DNA of 64,000 nt, taken from NCBI GenBank assembly GCA_017848965.1, contig JAFIHA010000054.1, positions 18,445-82,444 on the forward strand, given 5' to 3'. Positions 1 to 9,222 of this stretch are shown piece by piece. A program made the translations under genes and the position numbers. Positions within the stretch are counted from its first letter, which is position 1, and every line of letters begins with the position of its first letter. The DNA is from Dechloromonas aromatica (nom. nud.) (GTDB taxonomy: Bacteria > Pseudomonadota > Gammaproteobacteria > Burkholderiales > Rhodocyclaceae). Under the pieces are notes generated by a model, which did not search any database, was not told where the DNA came from, and saw nothing but the letters and a program-made list of their open reading frames with translations.

Positions 1-119
1 GTCCGGTCCGCCTCTCCGAAGTCGAGGCGGAACAGAAGGAAATCCTCAAGGTGGTCCGCCGACTGGCCGACGAAGGACAGATCGTCCTCGGCGGCGCCGG
101 CGGCGAGCAGATGATCTAA
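1..119 (+). CDS. fliG: Flagellar motor switch protein FliG, C-terminal end only
   Basis: This is the last 38 codons of a gene that begins left of the window, ending in TAA at 117-119. The readable residues (VRLSEVEAEQKEILKVVRRL, then a Gly-rich tail ending EQMI) match the FliG C-terminus, which follows the charged helix that contacts the stator. FliG is the rotor protein that converts stator movement into torque. fliH starts three bases after the stop, as expected for a fliFGHIJ operon. The identification rests on the short tail plus gene order. Confidence 0.85.
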   Translation, partial: PVRLSEVEAEQKEILKVVRRLADEGQIVLGGAGGEQMI

Positions 120-122
120 GGC

Positions 123-836
123 ATGGCTGGCGTCATTCCCAAGGAACAACTGGCCGCCTACCAGCGCTGGCAAGCCAACGCCTTCGACGCTCCCGCCGCG
201 CCGCCGGCGGCGCCCGCGCGCGAAGCGGAAGCGGCGCCGGGCACAACGCTGCCGGAAGCGGAAAGCGAAAGCGTCGACGCTACCTCGTTCACCCTGCCGA
301 CCGCCGACGAAATCGAGCAGATGCACGAACAGGCCCATGACGAGGGCTATCGCGCCGGTTACGAAGAAGGCTTGCAAGCCGCTCAAGCGGCGACGCTCGC
401 CGCGCGCGAGCAGGAAGTCGCCCGCCTGGCGGCAATGACAGGCGCCCTGCGCGACGCCCTGAACCGCCTCGATCAGGAAGTCGCCGAGCAATTGCTCGAC
501 CTGGCGCTGGAAGTTGCCGCGCAAGTCGTCGGCAGCAGCCTGAAAACCCAGCGCGAGCTGCTGCTGCCGGTGATCCGCGAAGCGCTGCAGGCGCTGCCGC
601 TGCATCACGGCAGCATCGCCCTGCACGCCAACCCGGACGACCTTGACCACCTGCGCGACGCGCTCGACGAGCTGGTCGCGCAGAGCAATCTGAAGCTGGT
701 GCCGGATAGCGGCATCGCCCCCGGCGGCTGCCTGCTCAAGGCCGGTCACAGCGAAGTCGATGCCAGCCTGGCGACGCGCTGGAAACGGGTGCTCGAAGCG
801 ATCGGCGTCGATCCCGACAAATGGCTGCTCCGTTGA
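123..836 (+). CDS. fliH: Flagellar export ATPase regulator FliH
   Basis: The 237-residue protein has the FliH plan: a Pro/Ala-rich variable N-terminus (about 1-70), a charged helical part (about 75-130) and a C-terminal domain shared with V/F-type ATPase peripheral stalks (from about 135). FliH binds the ATPase FliI, restrains its activity, and delivers FliI-substrate complexes to the C-ring and export gate in the cytoplasm. It begins three bases after fliG, and its end overlaps the fliI start by 16 bases, indicating translational coupling. Identification is by composition and position between fliG and fliI. Confidence 0.93.
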   Translation: MAGVIPKEQLAAYQRWQANAFDAPAAPPAAPAREAEAAPGTTLPEAESESVDATSFTLPTADEIEQMHEQAHDEGYRAGYEEGLQAAQAATLAAREQEVARLAAMTGALRDALNRLDQEVAEQLLDLALEVAAQVVGSSLKTQRELLLPVIREALQALPLHHGSIALHANPDDLDHLRDALDELVAQSNLKLVPDSGIAPGGCLLKAGHSEVDASLATRWKRVLEAIGVDPDKWLLR

Positions 837-2239
837 ACGAAACCCCGATCGACCACGGCGGACGCTGGCAGAAATTCCTCGACGGCTGCCGGCTCGCCGC
901 CGGCAATGCGCAGCCGCTCTGGCCGAGCGGCCGTCTGACCCGGATCAACGGCCTGGTCATGGAGGCTTCCGGGCTCAAGCTGCCGCTCGGCAGCACCTGC
1001 CGCATCTATCCGACCATCGGTGCCCCCGTTGAAGCCGAAGTCGTCGGCTTTGCCGGCGAAAAACTCTACCTGATGCCGTCCGACGAAGTCTTCGGCCTCG
1101 CCCCCGGCGCCCGCGTCGTTCCCTTCGACGCCCCCAGCCCGGCCCCGCAGATCGACCAGCCCGGCCACCTGAAACGGCGCGCCATCGACCGCGCCAAGCA
1201 GGTACCGGTCGGCGACGAACTGCTCGGCCGCGTCGTCGACGGCGTCGGCCGCCCGCTCGACGGCCAGGGACCGCTGCACGCCGCGCACGCCCGGCCGCTG
1301 CAGAGCCGGCCGATCAACCCGATGAGCCGGGCGGCGATCGAACACCCGCTAGACGTCGGCATCCGCGCCATCAACGCTCTGCTCACCGTCGGCCGCGGCC
1401 AGCGCATGGGCCTGTTCGCCGGTTCCGGCGTCGGCAAGTCGGTGCTGCTCGGCATGATGGCGCGTTACACCGAAGCCGAAGTGATCGTCGTCGGCCTGAT
1501 CGGCGAGCGCGGTCGCGAAGTCAAGGAGTTCATCGAGCAGATTCTCGGCGAGGAAGGCCGGCGCCGTTCCGTCGTCGTTGCCGCCCCGGCCGATACCGGA
1601 CCGCTGATGCGCCTGCAGGGCGCCGCCTACGCAACGACGATCGCCGAATACTTCCGCGATCAGGGCCGCCAGGTCCTGCTGATCATGGACTCGCTCACCC
1701 GCTACGCCATGGCGCAACGGGAAATCGCCCTGGCCATCGGCGAACCGCCGGCGACCCGCGGCTATCCGCCGTCGGTTTTCGCCCGCCTGCCGCAACTGGT
1801 CGAGCGCGCCGGCAACGGGCCGGAAGGCGGCGGTTCGATCACCGCCTTCTACACCGTACTTGCCGAAGGCGACGACCAGCAGGACCCGATCGCCGACTCG
1901 GCGCGCGCCATCCTCGACGGCCACATCGTGCTCACCCGCAGCCTGGCCGATGCCGGCCACTACCCGGCGATCGACATCGAACAGTCGATCAGCCGCGCCA
2001 TGGTCAACCTGATCGACAACCAGCAGCTCGACAACATCCGCCGCTTCAAGGTCCTGTTCTCGCGCTACCAGCGCTCGCGCGACCTGATCGCGGTCGGCGC
2101 CTACGTTCCCGGCTCCGACCCGGTGCTCGACCAGGCCGTGGCCAACTATCCGAACATGGAAGCCTTCCTGCAACAGCGGATCGACGAGAAATCCGATTTC
2201 CCGACCGGGGTCGCCCACCTCGCCCAGCTTTTCATGTAA
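821..2239 (+). CDS. fliI: Flagellum-specific export ATPase FliI
   Basis: This 472-residue AAA-type ATPase resembles the F1 beta subunit. Walker A is GSGVGKS at about 201-207, and the Walker B region is [17 protein letters not shown] near residue 290. The conserved SLTR and [14 protein letters not shown] stretches are typical of type III export ATPases. It forms a hexamer under the export gate, and ATP hydrolysis helps feed rod, hook and filament subunits into the channel. The ATG lies inside the end of fliH, and fliJ follows after three bases. Length is normal for the family and all catalytic motifs are intact. Confidence 0.97.
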   Translation: MAAPLNETPIDHGGRWQKFLDGCRLAAGNAQPLWPSGRLTRINGLVMEASGLKLPLGSTCRIYPTIGAPVEAEVVGFAGEKLYLMPSDEVFGLAPGARVVPFDAPSPAPQIDQPGHLKRRAIDRAKQVPVGDELLGRVVDGVGRPLDGQGPLHAAHARPLQSRPINPMSRAAIEHPLDVGIRAINALLTVGRGQRMGLFAGSGVGKSVLLGMMARYTEAEVIVVGLIGERGREVKEFIEQILGEEGRRRSVVVAAPADTGPLMRLQGAAYATTIAEYFRDQGRQVLLIMDSLTRYAMAQREIALAIGEPPATRGYPPSVFARLPQLVERAGNGPEGGGSITAFYTVLAEGDDQQDPIADSARAILDGHIVLTRSLADAGHYPAIDIEQSISRAMVNLIDNQQLDNIRRFKVLFSRYQRSRDLIAVGAYVPGSDPVLDQAVANYPNMEAFLQQRIDEKSDFPTGVAHLAQLFM

Positions 2240-2242
2240 GCC

Positions 2243-2701
2243 ATGAGTTCCACCTTCTCCCTGCAGCCCCTGCTCGAACTGATGCAGGAAAAGACTGACG
2301 AAGCCACCCGCCGCCTTGGCCAGCTTATCGCCGCCGAGCAGAACGCCCGCAGTCGCCTGCAGATGCTCGAGAACTACCGTGCCGAATACGCGGAGCGGCT
2401 GCGCCAGGCCATCTCGCAAGGGATCACCCGACAAGTGCTGGCCAACTACCAGGACTTCCTGGCCCGCATTGACGAGGCGATCCTGCAACAGCGGAAAATC
2501 GTCAGCCAGTCGGAAAACAACACGGCCCGCGGCCAGCAGGACTGGCAGGAAAAGAACACCCGTCTGAAGGCGATCGGTACACTCTCCGACCGCCACGACG
2601 AACGCGAGCGGCGCAAGGAAGACAAGAAGGAACAAAAGCTGCTGGACGAATTCACCACCCGGAAATTCGCCACCCGGTCGAAAGACGGCACGCCGGAATA
2701 G
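2243..2701 (+). CDS. fliJ: Flagellar export chaperone/stalk protein FliJ
   Basis: The 152-residue, highly charged, almost entirely helical protein has the long antiparallel coiled-coil composition of FliJ (Gln/Glu/Arg-rich, almost no Gly or Pro until the C-terminus). FliJ sits like the gamma subunit in the centre of the FliI hexamer, links the ATPase to FlhA and recycles chaperones. It lies three bases after fliI and before fliK, the usual position. Sequence conservation in this family is low, so gene order carries much of the weight. Confidence 0.9.
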   Translation: MSSTFSLQPLLELMQEKTDEATRRLGQLIAAEQNARSRLQMLENYRAEYAERLRQAISQGITRQVLANYQDFLARIDEAILQQRKIVSQSENNTARGQQDWQEKNTRLKAIGTLSDRHDERERRKEDKKEQKLLDEFTTRKFATRSKDGTPE

Positions 2702-2806
2702 CGGGCGTGCGCAATCGGCGGCGGAGAACGCGGTTGAGCGGAACAAGCCCGCGACCCGGCACGTTAATTGCTGAACCCCTGGTGCAAGCATAAACCAGGA
2801 ATCATC

Positions 2807-4867
2807 ATGGGCATCGAAGCCTTACTGCACTCGACCATCCACGGCCGCCACGGCAAAAACACCGGCAATTCCCAGAACGCCGGTGGGGAATCACTGGCCG
2901 GCGGCTTTGCCGGGCTGTTGCAAGGCCACCTGAGCAGCCCCCTGGGCCCAAGCGAAGCCACGGACGGCAAGTCCTCGCCGCTGATGAGCGACGACGCGTC
3001 GACGCCACTACTCGCCGACACTGCGCTTGCCGACCCCGCCCTACTCGCCACCATCATTCCGGCAGTCGGCAGCACGGAGCCTCGCCCGTCCCGCCCCGTC
3101 GATGCAAAAGCGCCCGCGGCAAACGACCAACCCGCGCCGACAGAGAGCAGCAGCGCAAAGCGGAGCGCCCCGCAAGACGCCCTGGCTGCCGCCGCCTCCG
3201 CCCTCGACGCGATCACGCCGAGAAACGCCGCGCCGGTCGGCGAAGCGGCCGAAAGCACGACCCGCATCGCGCCTTCGAGCAACGCTCCCCGCCCCCCTGC
3301 CACCCCGGCAACGCCGATCGTCGACAGCAGGCGCTTCACCGACCAACTTGCCCTGGCAAGCACCCGCACTGCCGCCCCGACCACGGCACAAGGCGACAGC
3401 CAGGCAAACCGTCAGGCCAGCACCGGCGAGCAGACACTGACAACCGAGATACCCGCCGCAACGAGCGCCACAACCCCGAGCGTGAGCAACGACAACAACG
3501 CCCGAGGCATTGCACGGAAACCTGCCAGCGTCACGCCCGCCACGCAGCCCGCGCAGCAAACGCAGCAAAACATGGCGGAAAAGCCAGCGCCGACCCAGCG
3601 CAAGGCCATTGACCAGGCTTTCACCAGCGACCGGCGAAATCTCGCCACAGCCTCGGCAAACGCCCCGGCAAACGCCCCGGCAAACGCATCGGCCGACCCG
3701 CTGGCATCGGCCACCCGCGCGGCAAGTCCGACCCAGCCGGCGACGACCAGCAGCGACACTCCCTTGCCCGTCAACAACCAGGCGAGAGGCATTGCCACCG
3801 GGATCGAGCGCATGCCAGAGACGCCGAGCGCGCCGACGCCTGCGTTCGAGTTTGCAAGCGCGCAGCGCCCTGCGCCGCGCCCGCTCCCCAGCGCCCAGCC
3901 TGCTGTCAGTTCGCAGCCGACGCCGGACGTCGATACCGCGCCGGAAGACCCGACACCCGTTCTCGCCAAAACCACGCAGAACCAGGTCCAGACATCGTCG
4001 GCACCGCTCCCGAGCGTCCCGTTGAGCAGCGCGACGGCGGCACCGGCCATCGTGACGGCTGCCACCACCGAATCCCTGTCCGGGCGCCGAGCAGCGATCC
4101 GCAACACCGTTCAGGAAAGTCGCGGCACACCTCCTTCCCCGCTTGCCGCGGCAAGCGATGCTGGCGATGAAGCCTTCGCCGTACCCCAAACCGGGCAAGC
4201 GATCCGTGGCGCCGCCAGTGCATCGCCAGTCGCCGCAAGCCAAGCACAAAGCGCTGCGATCGCGGTAACGACCGACGTCAAACCGGAGAACACGGACGGC
4301 TCCAGCGTCCCGAGTGACTCGGCAAAACTTGCCGCCATGCCGGCAGCGCCGGCAAATACCGCGCCCCCGGCTGGACTTGCCGTGAGTGGCGAAGCGAGCG
4401 CAGCGCAGCATCCCGAAACCACTCTCCAGCTAGCCACCCATCTGCGCGATCCGCGCTGGGGCGAACAGCTTGGCGAACGTGTCGTGGTCCTGGCCCAGGG
4501 AGAAAAGAACTCGTCGGCGCAAATCGATATCAACCCGGCCCAGCTCGGGCCGATCCGGGTCAAGATCGACATGAACGGCGACCAGGTCTCCGTACAGTTC
4601 TCCAGCGCCTCGTCGGAAGTCCGCCAGGTACTGGAAGACGCCTTGCCGCGTCTGCGCGAACAGCTGGCGAACTCGGGCATCCAGCTTGGCCAGGCCAACG
4701 TCGGCTCGCAGTCGCAGCAAACGCCGCGCGAGGCTTTTGCCCAATCCACACCCTCGCCCCGTTCCCCTGGCGAAGGCGCTATACTTCCCGCTGAATCGCC
4801 GCTGGAGGCACAATCCTCCGGTCGCTTGATCCAGAGCGGACGTGGTCTGGTTGACCTGTTCGCCTAA
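2807..4867 (+). CDS. fliK: Flagellar hook-length control protein FliK
   Basis: The protein has 686 residues from the chosen ATG. An open TTG start exists at 2768, but AGGA at 2797-2800 sits six bases before the ATG at 2807, and the product then begins MGIEALLHS. The first 530 or so residues are a low-complexity Ala/Pro/Thr/Ser-rich ruler region. The last 150 hold the conserved type III substrate-switch domain, with IDINPAQLGPIRVKIDMNGD and a following LREQLANSGIQL stretch. FliK is secreted, measures the hook and then switches FlhB specificity from hook to filament proteins. A 12-bp in-frame tandem repeat lies inside the ruler. Confidence 0.92.
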   Translation: MGIEALLHSTIHGRHGKNTGNSQNAGGESLAGGFAGLLQGHLSSPLGPSEATDGKSSPLMSDDASTPLLADTALADPALLATIIPAVGSTEPRPSRPVDAKAPAANDQPAPTESSSAKRSAPQDALAAAASALDAITPRNAAPVGEAAESTTRIAPSSNAPRPPATPATPIVDSRRFTDQLALASTRTAAPTTAQGDSQANRQASTGEQTLTTEIPAATSATTPSVSNDNNARGIARKPASVTPATQPAQQTQQNMAEKPAPTQRKAIDQAFTSDRRNLATASANAPANAPANASADPLASATRAASPTQPATTSSDTPLPVNNQARGIATGIERMPETPSAPTPAFEFASAQRPAPRPLPSAQPAVSSQPTPDVDTAPEDPTPVLAKTTQNQVQTSSAPLPSVPLSSATAAPAIVTAATTESLSGRRAAIRNTVQESRGTPPSPLAAASDAGDEAFAVPQTGQAIRGAASASPVAASQAQSAAIAVTTDVKPENTDGSSVPSDSAKLAAMPAAPANTAPPAGLAVSGEASAAQHPETTLQLATHLRDPRWGEQLGERVVVLAQGEKNSSAQIDINPAQLGPIRVKIDMNGDQVSVQFSSASSEVRQVLEDALPRLREQLANSGIQLGQANVGSQSQQTPREAFAQSTPSPRSPGEGAILPAESPLEAQSSGRLIQSGRGLVDLFA
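3654..3689 (+). repeat. 12-bp in-frame tandem repeat in fliK
   Basis: Three consecutive copies of CGGCAAACGCCC are present, the third ending CAT instead of CCC. Each unit adds four residues (Ala-Pro-Ala-Asn type) to the FliK ruler region. The unit length keeps the frame, so copy-number change would alter ruler length without breaking the gene. Confidence 0.9.
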
Positions 4868-4903
4868 AGAAGATGACCCGAGGGTAAAAGGAGAGGGAGA
4901 ATC

Positions 4904-5473
4904 ATGGCGAAGGATGCGAAGCCAGCCGAAGAGGGCAGCGAAGCCCCACCGAAGAAAAGCAAGAAACTGATCATCATCATCGTGGCGGTCGTCTTGCTGC
5001 TGGTCATCGCCGGCGGCGCCGCGGCGCTTCTGCTGAAGAAGGATGCCGACGCCGAGGCGGGCGACGAGGAAGTGGCGGAAGAAACCGACAAGCCGGCCAA
5101 GAAGTCGGCCAAGAAGAAGGATCACGGCGCGCCGCCGGTCTTCGTCAACCTTGACGCCTTCACGGTCAACCTGGTCCCGGAAACCGGCGACCAGTACCTG
5201 CAAGTCGTCCTCTCGCTGGAACTCGACAATCCGGAAGCGCAGGCGCAACTGACGCAACTGATGCCGCGCATCCGCAACAACGTGACCCTGCTGCTGTCGA
5301 GCAAGAAGGCTTCCGAACTGCTACCCAAGGAAGGCAAGGAAAAGCTGGCTGGCGAGATCATGAACGAAATCAATTCGGCGATCGAGCCGCCGACCAAGAA
5401 CAAGAAGGGCGAAGTCGTTCACGCCGAAGGCCCGGTAATCTCGGTGCTGTTCACCTCGTTCATCATCCAGTAA
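4904..5473 (+). CDS. fliL: Flagellar basal-body-associated protein FliL
   Basis: This 189-residue single-pass inner-membrane protein has a short Lys-rich cytoplasmic N-terminus, a transmembrane helix at about 22-46 (LIIIIVAVVLLLVIAGGAAA) and a periplasmic C-terminal FliL domain ending VLFTSFIIQ. FliL rings surround the stator and support torque under load. An acidic/Lys linker (about 48-75) follows the membrane helix. The purine-rich GGAGAGGGAG before the ATG is a strong ribosome site. The gene begins a fliLMNOPQR run with very short spacers or overlaps. Confidence 0.95.
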   Translation: MAKDAKPAEEGSEAPPKKSKKLIIIIVAVVLLLVIAGGAAALLLKKDADAEAGDEEVAEETDKPAKKSAKKKDHGAPPVFVNLDAFTVNLVPETGDQYLQVVLSLELDNPEAQAQLTQLMPRIRNNVTLLLSSKKASELLPKEGKEKLAGEIMNEINSAIEPPTKNKKGEVVHAEGPVISVLFTSFIIQ

Positions 5474-5479
5474 GGAGCC

Positions 5480-6493
5480 ATGGCTGGCGACTTTCTCTCC
5501 CAGGACGAAGTTGACGCCCTGCTCAAGGGCGTCACTGGGGAAACCGACGATCCGGAAGAAGGCGGCGGGGACGAATCCGGGATTCGCGCCTACAACCTGG
5601 GCACCCAGGAGCGCATCGTCCGCGGCCGGATGCCGACGCTGGAACTGGTCAACGAGCGTTTCGCCCGTTACCTGCGCATCGGCCTCTTCAACTACATGCA
5701 CCGCAACGCGGAAATCTCGGTCGGTCCGATCCGCGTGCAGAAGTACAGCGAGTTCATCCGCAACCTGGTCGTCCCGACCAACCTGAATCTGGTCGCGGCC
5801 AAGCCGCTGCGCGGCACGGCGCTGTTCGTCTTCGACCCCAATCTGGTCTTCCTGGTCGTCGACAACATGTTCGGCGGCGACGGCCGCTTCCATACCCGCG
5901 TCGAGGGGCGTGATTTCACCGCCACCGAGCAACGCATCATCCAGGGCTTGCTGGGCGTCGTCTTCGCCGAATATTCGAAGGCCTGGAAGCCGGTGCACAC
6001 CATCCAGTTCGAGTACATCCGCTCGGAGATGAACTCGCAGTTCGCCAACATCGCGACACCATCGGAAATCGTCGTCTCGACCTCGTTCACGCTGGAATTC
6101 GGCGGCGCCACCGCCGACATGCACATCTGTTTCCCGTACTCGATGCTCGAGCCGATCCGCGACCTGCTCTACAGCACGATGCAGAGCGACCAGCTATCGA
6201 CCGACAAGCGCTGGATCAGTACCTTGCGCAGACAATTGCAGGGGGCCGAAGTGGAAATCGTCGCCCAGCTTGGCTCGGGCAAGATTTCGTTGCGCGAGAT
6301 CCTCCGCCTGAAGCCCGGCGACGTCATTCACATCACCATCCCGGCCAGCATCGAAGCACTGGTGGACAATGTTCCGTTGATGGAATGCAGTTACGGCCAG
6401 CAGAACGGGCAGTACGCCCTGAAGGTCGAAAAATTCATAGCCTCACCCCCCGAATTGAGCGGCGACCCCGCCAAGGGAGACAAGAATGTCTGA
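5480..6493 (+). CDS. fliM: Flagellar motor switch protein FliM
   Basis: The 337-residue protein opens with the CheY-P docking peptide LSQDEVDALLKGV (about 6-18), followed by the CheC-like middle domain and a C-terminal SpoA/surface-presentation domain (about 250-330, with GSGKISLREILRLKPGDVI). FliM forms the C-ring wall between FliG and FliN and receives phosphorylated CheY, linking it directly to the chemotaxis block at 29-46 kb. It lies six bases after fliL and overlaps fliN by eight bases. Length and motifs are standard. Confidence 0.97.
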   Translation: MAGDFLSQDEVDALLKGVTGETDDPEEGGGDESGIRAYNLGTQERIVRGRMPTLELVNERFARYLRIGLFNYMHRNAEISVGPIRVQKYSEFIRNLVVPTNLNLVAAKPLRGTALFVFDPNLVFLVVDNMFGGDGRFHTRVEGRDFTATEQRIIQGLLGVVFAEYSKAWKPVHTIQFEYIRSEMNSQFANIATPSEIVVSTSFTLEFGGATADMHICFPYSMLEPIRDLLYSTMQSDQLSTDKRWISTLRRQLQGAEVEIVAQLGSGKISLREILRLKPGDVIHITIPASIEALVDNVPLMECSYGQQNGQYALKVEKFIASPPELSGDPAKGDKNV

Positions 6494-6926
6494 AGAAATG
6501 CAGGAGCCCGGCATGGCCGAAGAGCAGATCAGCGATGACGACTGGGCCGCCGCCATGGCCGAACAGGCCACCATCGACGCCGGCGGAGCAGCTGCCCAGC
6601 CGGCGGCGCAACCGGCCGACATCTTCCCTTCCTTCGCTGCGCCACCGGCAACCGGCGGCGTCATGAACGAACTCGACATGATTCTGGATATCCCGGTCCA
6701 GATCACCGTCGAGCTCGGCCGCACCAAGATCACCATCAAGAACCTGCTGCAGCTCGCCCATGGCTCGGTCGTCGAACTCGACGCGATGGCCGGCGAACCG
6801 ATGGATGTCCTGGTCAATGGCACCTTGATTGCCCAGGGCGAAGTGGTGGTGGTCAATGACAAGTTCGGCATCCGGCTGACCGACATCATCACGCCTTCGG
6901 AGCGCATGCGCAAGATCAACCGCTGA
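6486..6926 (+). CDS. fliN: Flagellar motor switch protein FliN
   Basis: In this 146-residue protein the C-terminal 80 residues are a SpoA domain: LDMILDIPVQITVELGRTKI, then IKNLLQLAHGSVVELDAMAG and VVNDKFGIRLTDIITPSER. The first 60 or so residues are an acidic, Ala/Pro-rich extension of the type seen in many Proteobacteria. FliN forms the base of the C-ring and binds FliH, linking switch to export. The ATG lies within the end of fliM. Confidence 0.96.
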   Translation: MSEEMQEPGMAEEQISDDDWAAAMAEQATIDAGGAAAQPAAQPADIFPSFAAPPATGGVMNELDMILDIPVQITVELGRTKITIKNLLQLAHGSVVELDAMAGEPMDVLVNGTLIAQGEVVVVNDKFGIRLTDIITPSERMRKINR

Positions 6927-7015
6927 GCCGGCGCCCCCGGCTGCACCGTCAGAAAGCCAGCGGCCGGGGTTTTGGGTTTAAGATAGCGCACTTTCCTTAC
7001 CTGCCGCCTGCCGCC

Positions 7016-7435
7016 TTGCCGCGCCTTCTCCCGATTTCCGCTTTTCTGCCACTACCGGCGCTCGCCGCGGAAACTGCCGCCCCCGGCATTTCCAGCGGCA
7101 CTTACGTGCAGGCGACGCTGGCGCTGATCTTCATCGTCGGCCTCCTGTTCCTCGCCACCTGGGCGGCACGCAAGGTTTCCGGCGGCAAGCGTTTCGGCCA
7201 GGGCAACATGAGGGTGATCAGCGGCATCGCGCTCGGCCCCAAGGAGCGTATCGTCCTCGTTGAAGTCGAGGAGCAGTGGCTGGTCATCGGCATCGTCCCC
7301 GGCCAGATCCGGACCCTGCACACCCTGCCCAAAGGCGTTGCCGAAAAGGCCTCGGGTGATGGCCAAGCGCCAGCCACGCCGCCTTTCGCCGACTGGCTGC
7401 AACGCATCCGCGAGCGACGCGACCATGCGGAATAA
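7016..7435 (+). CDS. fliO: Flagellar export-gate assembly protein FliO
   Basis: This 139-residue protein has an N-terminal hydrophobic signal-like stretch, a clear transmembrane helix (ATLALIFIVGLLFLATWAA, about 32-50) and a small cytoplasmic domain with GKRFGQGNMRVISGIALGPKERIVLVEV, typical of FliO. FliO helps assemble the FliP ring of the export gate. No ATG fits: stops lie close upstream in frame, so the start is the TTG at 7016. The spacer after fliN (6927-7015) has a small GC-rich inverted repeat just after the fliN stop. The gene overlaps the fliP start by 11 bases. Confidence 0.9.
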   Translation: MPRLLPISAFLPLPALAAETAAPGISSGTYVQATLALIFIVGLLFLATWAARKVSGGKRFGQGNMRVISGIALGPKERIVLVEVEEQWLVIGIVPGQIRTLHTLPKGVAEKASGDGQAPATPPFADWLQRIRERRDHAE

Positions 7436-8168
7436 GCTGCCCCTGGCCCTGCTCGCGCTGACTATCGCCGGCCCGGTATTCGCCCAAGCCACCGGCCTGC
7501 CGGCGGTCACCAGCACGCCGGCCGGTGGCGGCGGCACGACTTACAGCCTGACCATCCAGACGCTGGTCCTGCTGACGGCGCTGACCTTCATTCCCGCCGC
7601 CGTCCTGATGATGACCAGCTTCACCCGCATCGTCATCGTCCTTTCGCTGCTGCGCCACGCGATGGGTACCCAGACCGCGCCGCCCAACCAGGTCCTGGTC
7701 GGGCTGTCGCTGTTCCTGACCTTCTTCATCATGGCGCCGACCCTCGACCGCATCTACGAGGAAGCCTACGTACCGCTCGCCGAGAACCGCATCGACATCA
7801 TGCAGGCCGGCGAACGCGCCGCCGTTCCCCTGCGTGCTTTCATGCTCAAGCAGACGCGGGAGGCCGACATCGCGCTGTTCGCCGGCATCGCCCGCATCGA
7901 CAAGATCGAAAAACCGGAAGATGTGCCCTTCCGCATCCTGGTGCCCTCATTCGTCATCAGCGAACTGAAGACCGCGTTCCAGATCGGCTTCATTCTCTTC
8001 ATCCCCTTCCTGGTCATCGACATGGTCGTCGCCAGCATCCTGATGTCGATGGGGATGATGATGATGTCGCCGATCATGGTCGCCCTGCCGTTCAAGCTGA
8101 TGCTGTTCGTCCTCGTCGATGGCTGGCATCTGGTCATCGGCTCGCTGGTCCAGAGCTTCAACCCATGA
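7425..8168 (+). CDS. fliP: Flagellar export-gate protein FliP
   Basis: The 247-residue product starts at an ATG inside fliO. It has a cleavable signal peptide (MRNKLPLALLALTIAGPVFA) and the family hallmarks MMTSFTRIVIVLSLLRHAMG and FQIGFILFIPFLVIDMVVAS, followed by a last hydrophobic segment (MVALPFKLMLFVLVDGWHLV). FliP forms the core ring of the membrane channel with FliQ and FliR. The frame stays open further upstream, but the signal peptide fixes this start. The stop overlaps the fliQ ATG (ATGA). Confidence 0.97.
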   Translation: MRNKLPLALLALTIAGPVFAQATGLPAVTSTPAGGGGTTYSLTIQTLVLLTALTFIPAAVLMMTSFTRIVIVLSLLRHAMGTQTAPPNQVLVGLSLFLTFFIMAPTLDRIYEEAYVPLAENRIDIMQAGERAAVPLRAFMLKQTREADIALFAGIARIDKIEKPEDVPFRILVPSFVISELKTAFQIGFILFIPFLVIDMVVASILMSMGMMMMSPIMVALPFKLMLFVLVDGWHLVIGSLVQSFNP

Positions 8169-8434
8169 CGCCGGGCACCGTGATGGAAATCGGCCGCCAG
8201 GCCATCGAGGCGGCTCTGATGCTGTCGGCGCCGCTGCTCCTGGCGGCGCTGGTGGTCGGCCTGATCATCAGCATCTTTCAGGCGGCGACCCAGATCAACG
8301 AGGCAACGCTGCAGTTCGTGCCGAAACTGGTGGCGATCTTCCTGGTCCTGATCCTGTTCGGCCCCTGGATGCTGCAATACATGGTCGATTACATCCAGCG
8401 TCTGTTCGGCAGCATCCCGCAGCTGATCGGCTGA
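8165..8434 (+). CDS. fliQ: Flagellar export-gate protein FliQ
   Basis: This 89-residue protein has two transmembrane helices: LMLSAPLLLAALVVGLIISI and KLVAIFLVLILFGPWMLQYM. The linker FQAATQINEATLQFVPK is the most conserved piece of the FliQ/SctS family. FliQ subunits pack around FliP in the export gate. The start overlaps the fliP stop by four bases, and fliR begins two bases after its stop. Confidence 0.97.
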   Translation: MTPGTVMEIGRQAIEAALMLSAPLLLAALVVGLIISIFQAATQINEATLQFVPKLVAIFLVLILFGPWMLQYMVDYIQRLFGSIPQLIG

Positions 8435-8436
8435 TC

Positions 8437-9222
8437 ATGCTGAGCCTGAGCACGGCGCAGATCGATGCCTGGATCGTCTTCTACGCCTACCCGCTGGCCC
8501 GCACGCTCGGCCTGATCGCCACCGTTCCCCTGTGGAGCACCGCCGGCATTCCGCGCCGGACGCGCCTGATCCTCGGACTCGCCATCGCCGTCGCCATCGC
8601 GCCGGTGCTGCCGGCGATGCCGACGGTGCAACCCGGCTCGCTCGCCGGCCTGTGGATACTGGCGCAGCAGATGCTGATCGGCATCGCCATGGGCTTTGCC
8701 GCCCGCGTCGTCTTTGCCGCGGTAGACATGGCCGGCACCTACATGGGCTTCCAGATGGGCCTCGGCTTCGCCACCTTCTACGATCCGCTGGAAGGCGCCC
8801 AGACGCCGGTGCTTTCGGAGTTCATCGGACTGCTGTCGCTGCTCCTGTTCATGGCGCTGGACGGCCACCTGCTGTTCGTTTCCACCCTGGCCCGCAGTTT
8901 CGAGCTGATCCCGGTGGCGCCGGAAGCCTTGTCACCCAATAGCTGGCGCAACCTGTCCGAACTCGGCGGCAAGATCTTTTCCGCCGGCCTGCTGCTCTGC
9001 CTTCCGGTCTTGATCGCGCTGATGATCACCAACATCGCCCTCGGCGTGCTGAGCAAGGCTGCGCCGCAACTCAACCTGCTGGCCCTCGGTTTCCCGCTGA
9101 CGCTGATCGGCGGTTTCGTGGTGATCGGTCTGAGCCTGCGCTATCTTGCCGTTCCATTTCAGGAACTCTACGACTTCGCGATCCGGGCGATGCTGGAATT
9201 CGCCCAGCCGGCGCTTCAGTAG
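8437..9222 (+). CDS. fliR: Flagellar export-gate protein FliR
   Basis: This 261-residue, very hydrophobic protein has about six membrane segments. The conserved GFAARVVFAAVDMAGTYMG and GFPLTLIGGFVVIGLSLRYL regions identify the FliR/SctT family. One FliR copy completes the helical export gate and contacts FlhB. The start is the ATG two bases after fliQ; the frame is also open upstream, but that stretch encodes nothing resembling FliR. The 3' end overlaps the convergent lipoprotein gene by seven bases. Confidence 0.96.
   Translation: MLSLSTAQIDAWIVFYAYPLARTLGLIATVPLWSTAGIPRRTRLILGLAIAVAIAPVLPAMPTVQPGSLAGLWILAQQMLIGIAMGFAARVVFAAVDMAGTYMGFQMGLGFATFYDPLEGAQTPVLSEFIGLLSLLLFMALDGHLLFVSTLARSFELIPVAPEALSPNSWRNLSELGGKIFSAGLLLCLPVLIALMITNIALGVLSKAAPQLNLLALGFPLTLIGGFVVIGLSLRYLAVPFQELYDFAIRAMLEFAQPALQ

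Noticed and set aside
1349-2791. 480-codon minus-strand open frame opposite fliI-fliJ
   Set aside because: Shadow of fliI and fliJ in GC-rich DNA; no homology.
2768-2806. TTG start for fliK adding 13 residues
   Set aside because: The ATG at 2807 has AGGA at proper spacing and gives a natural FliK N-terminus.
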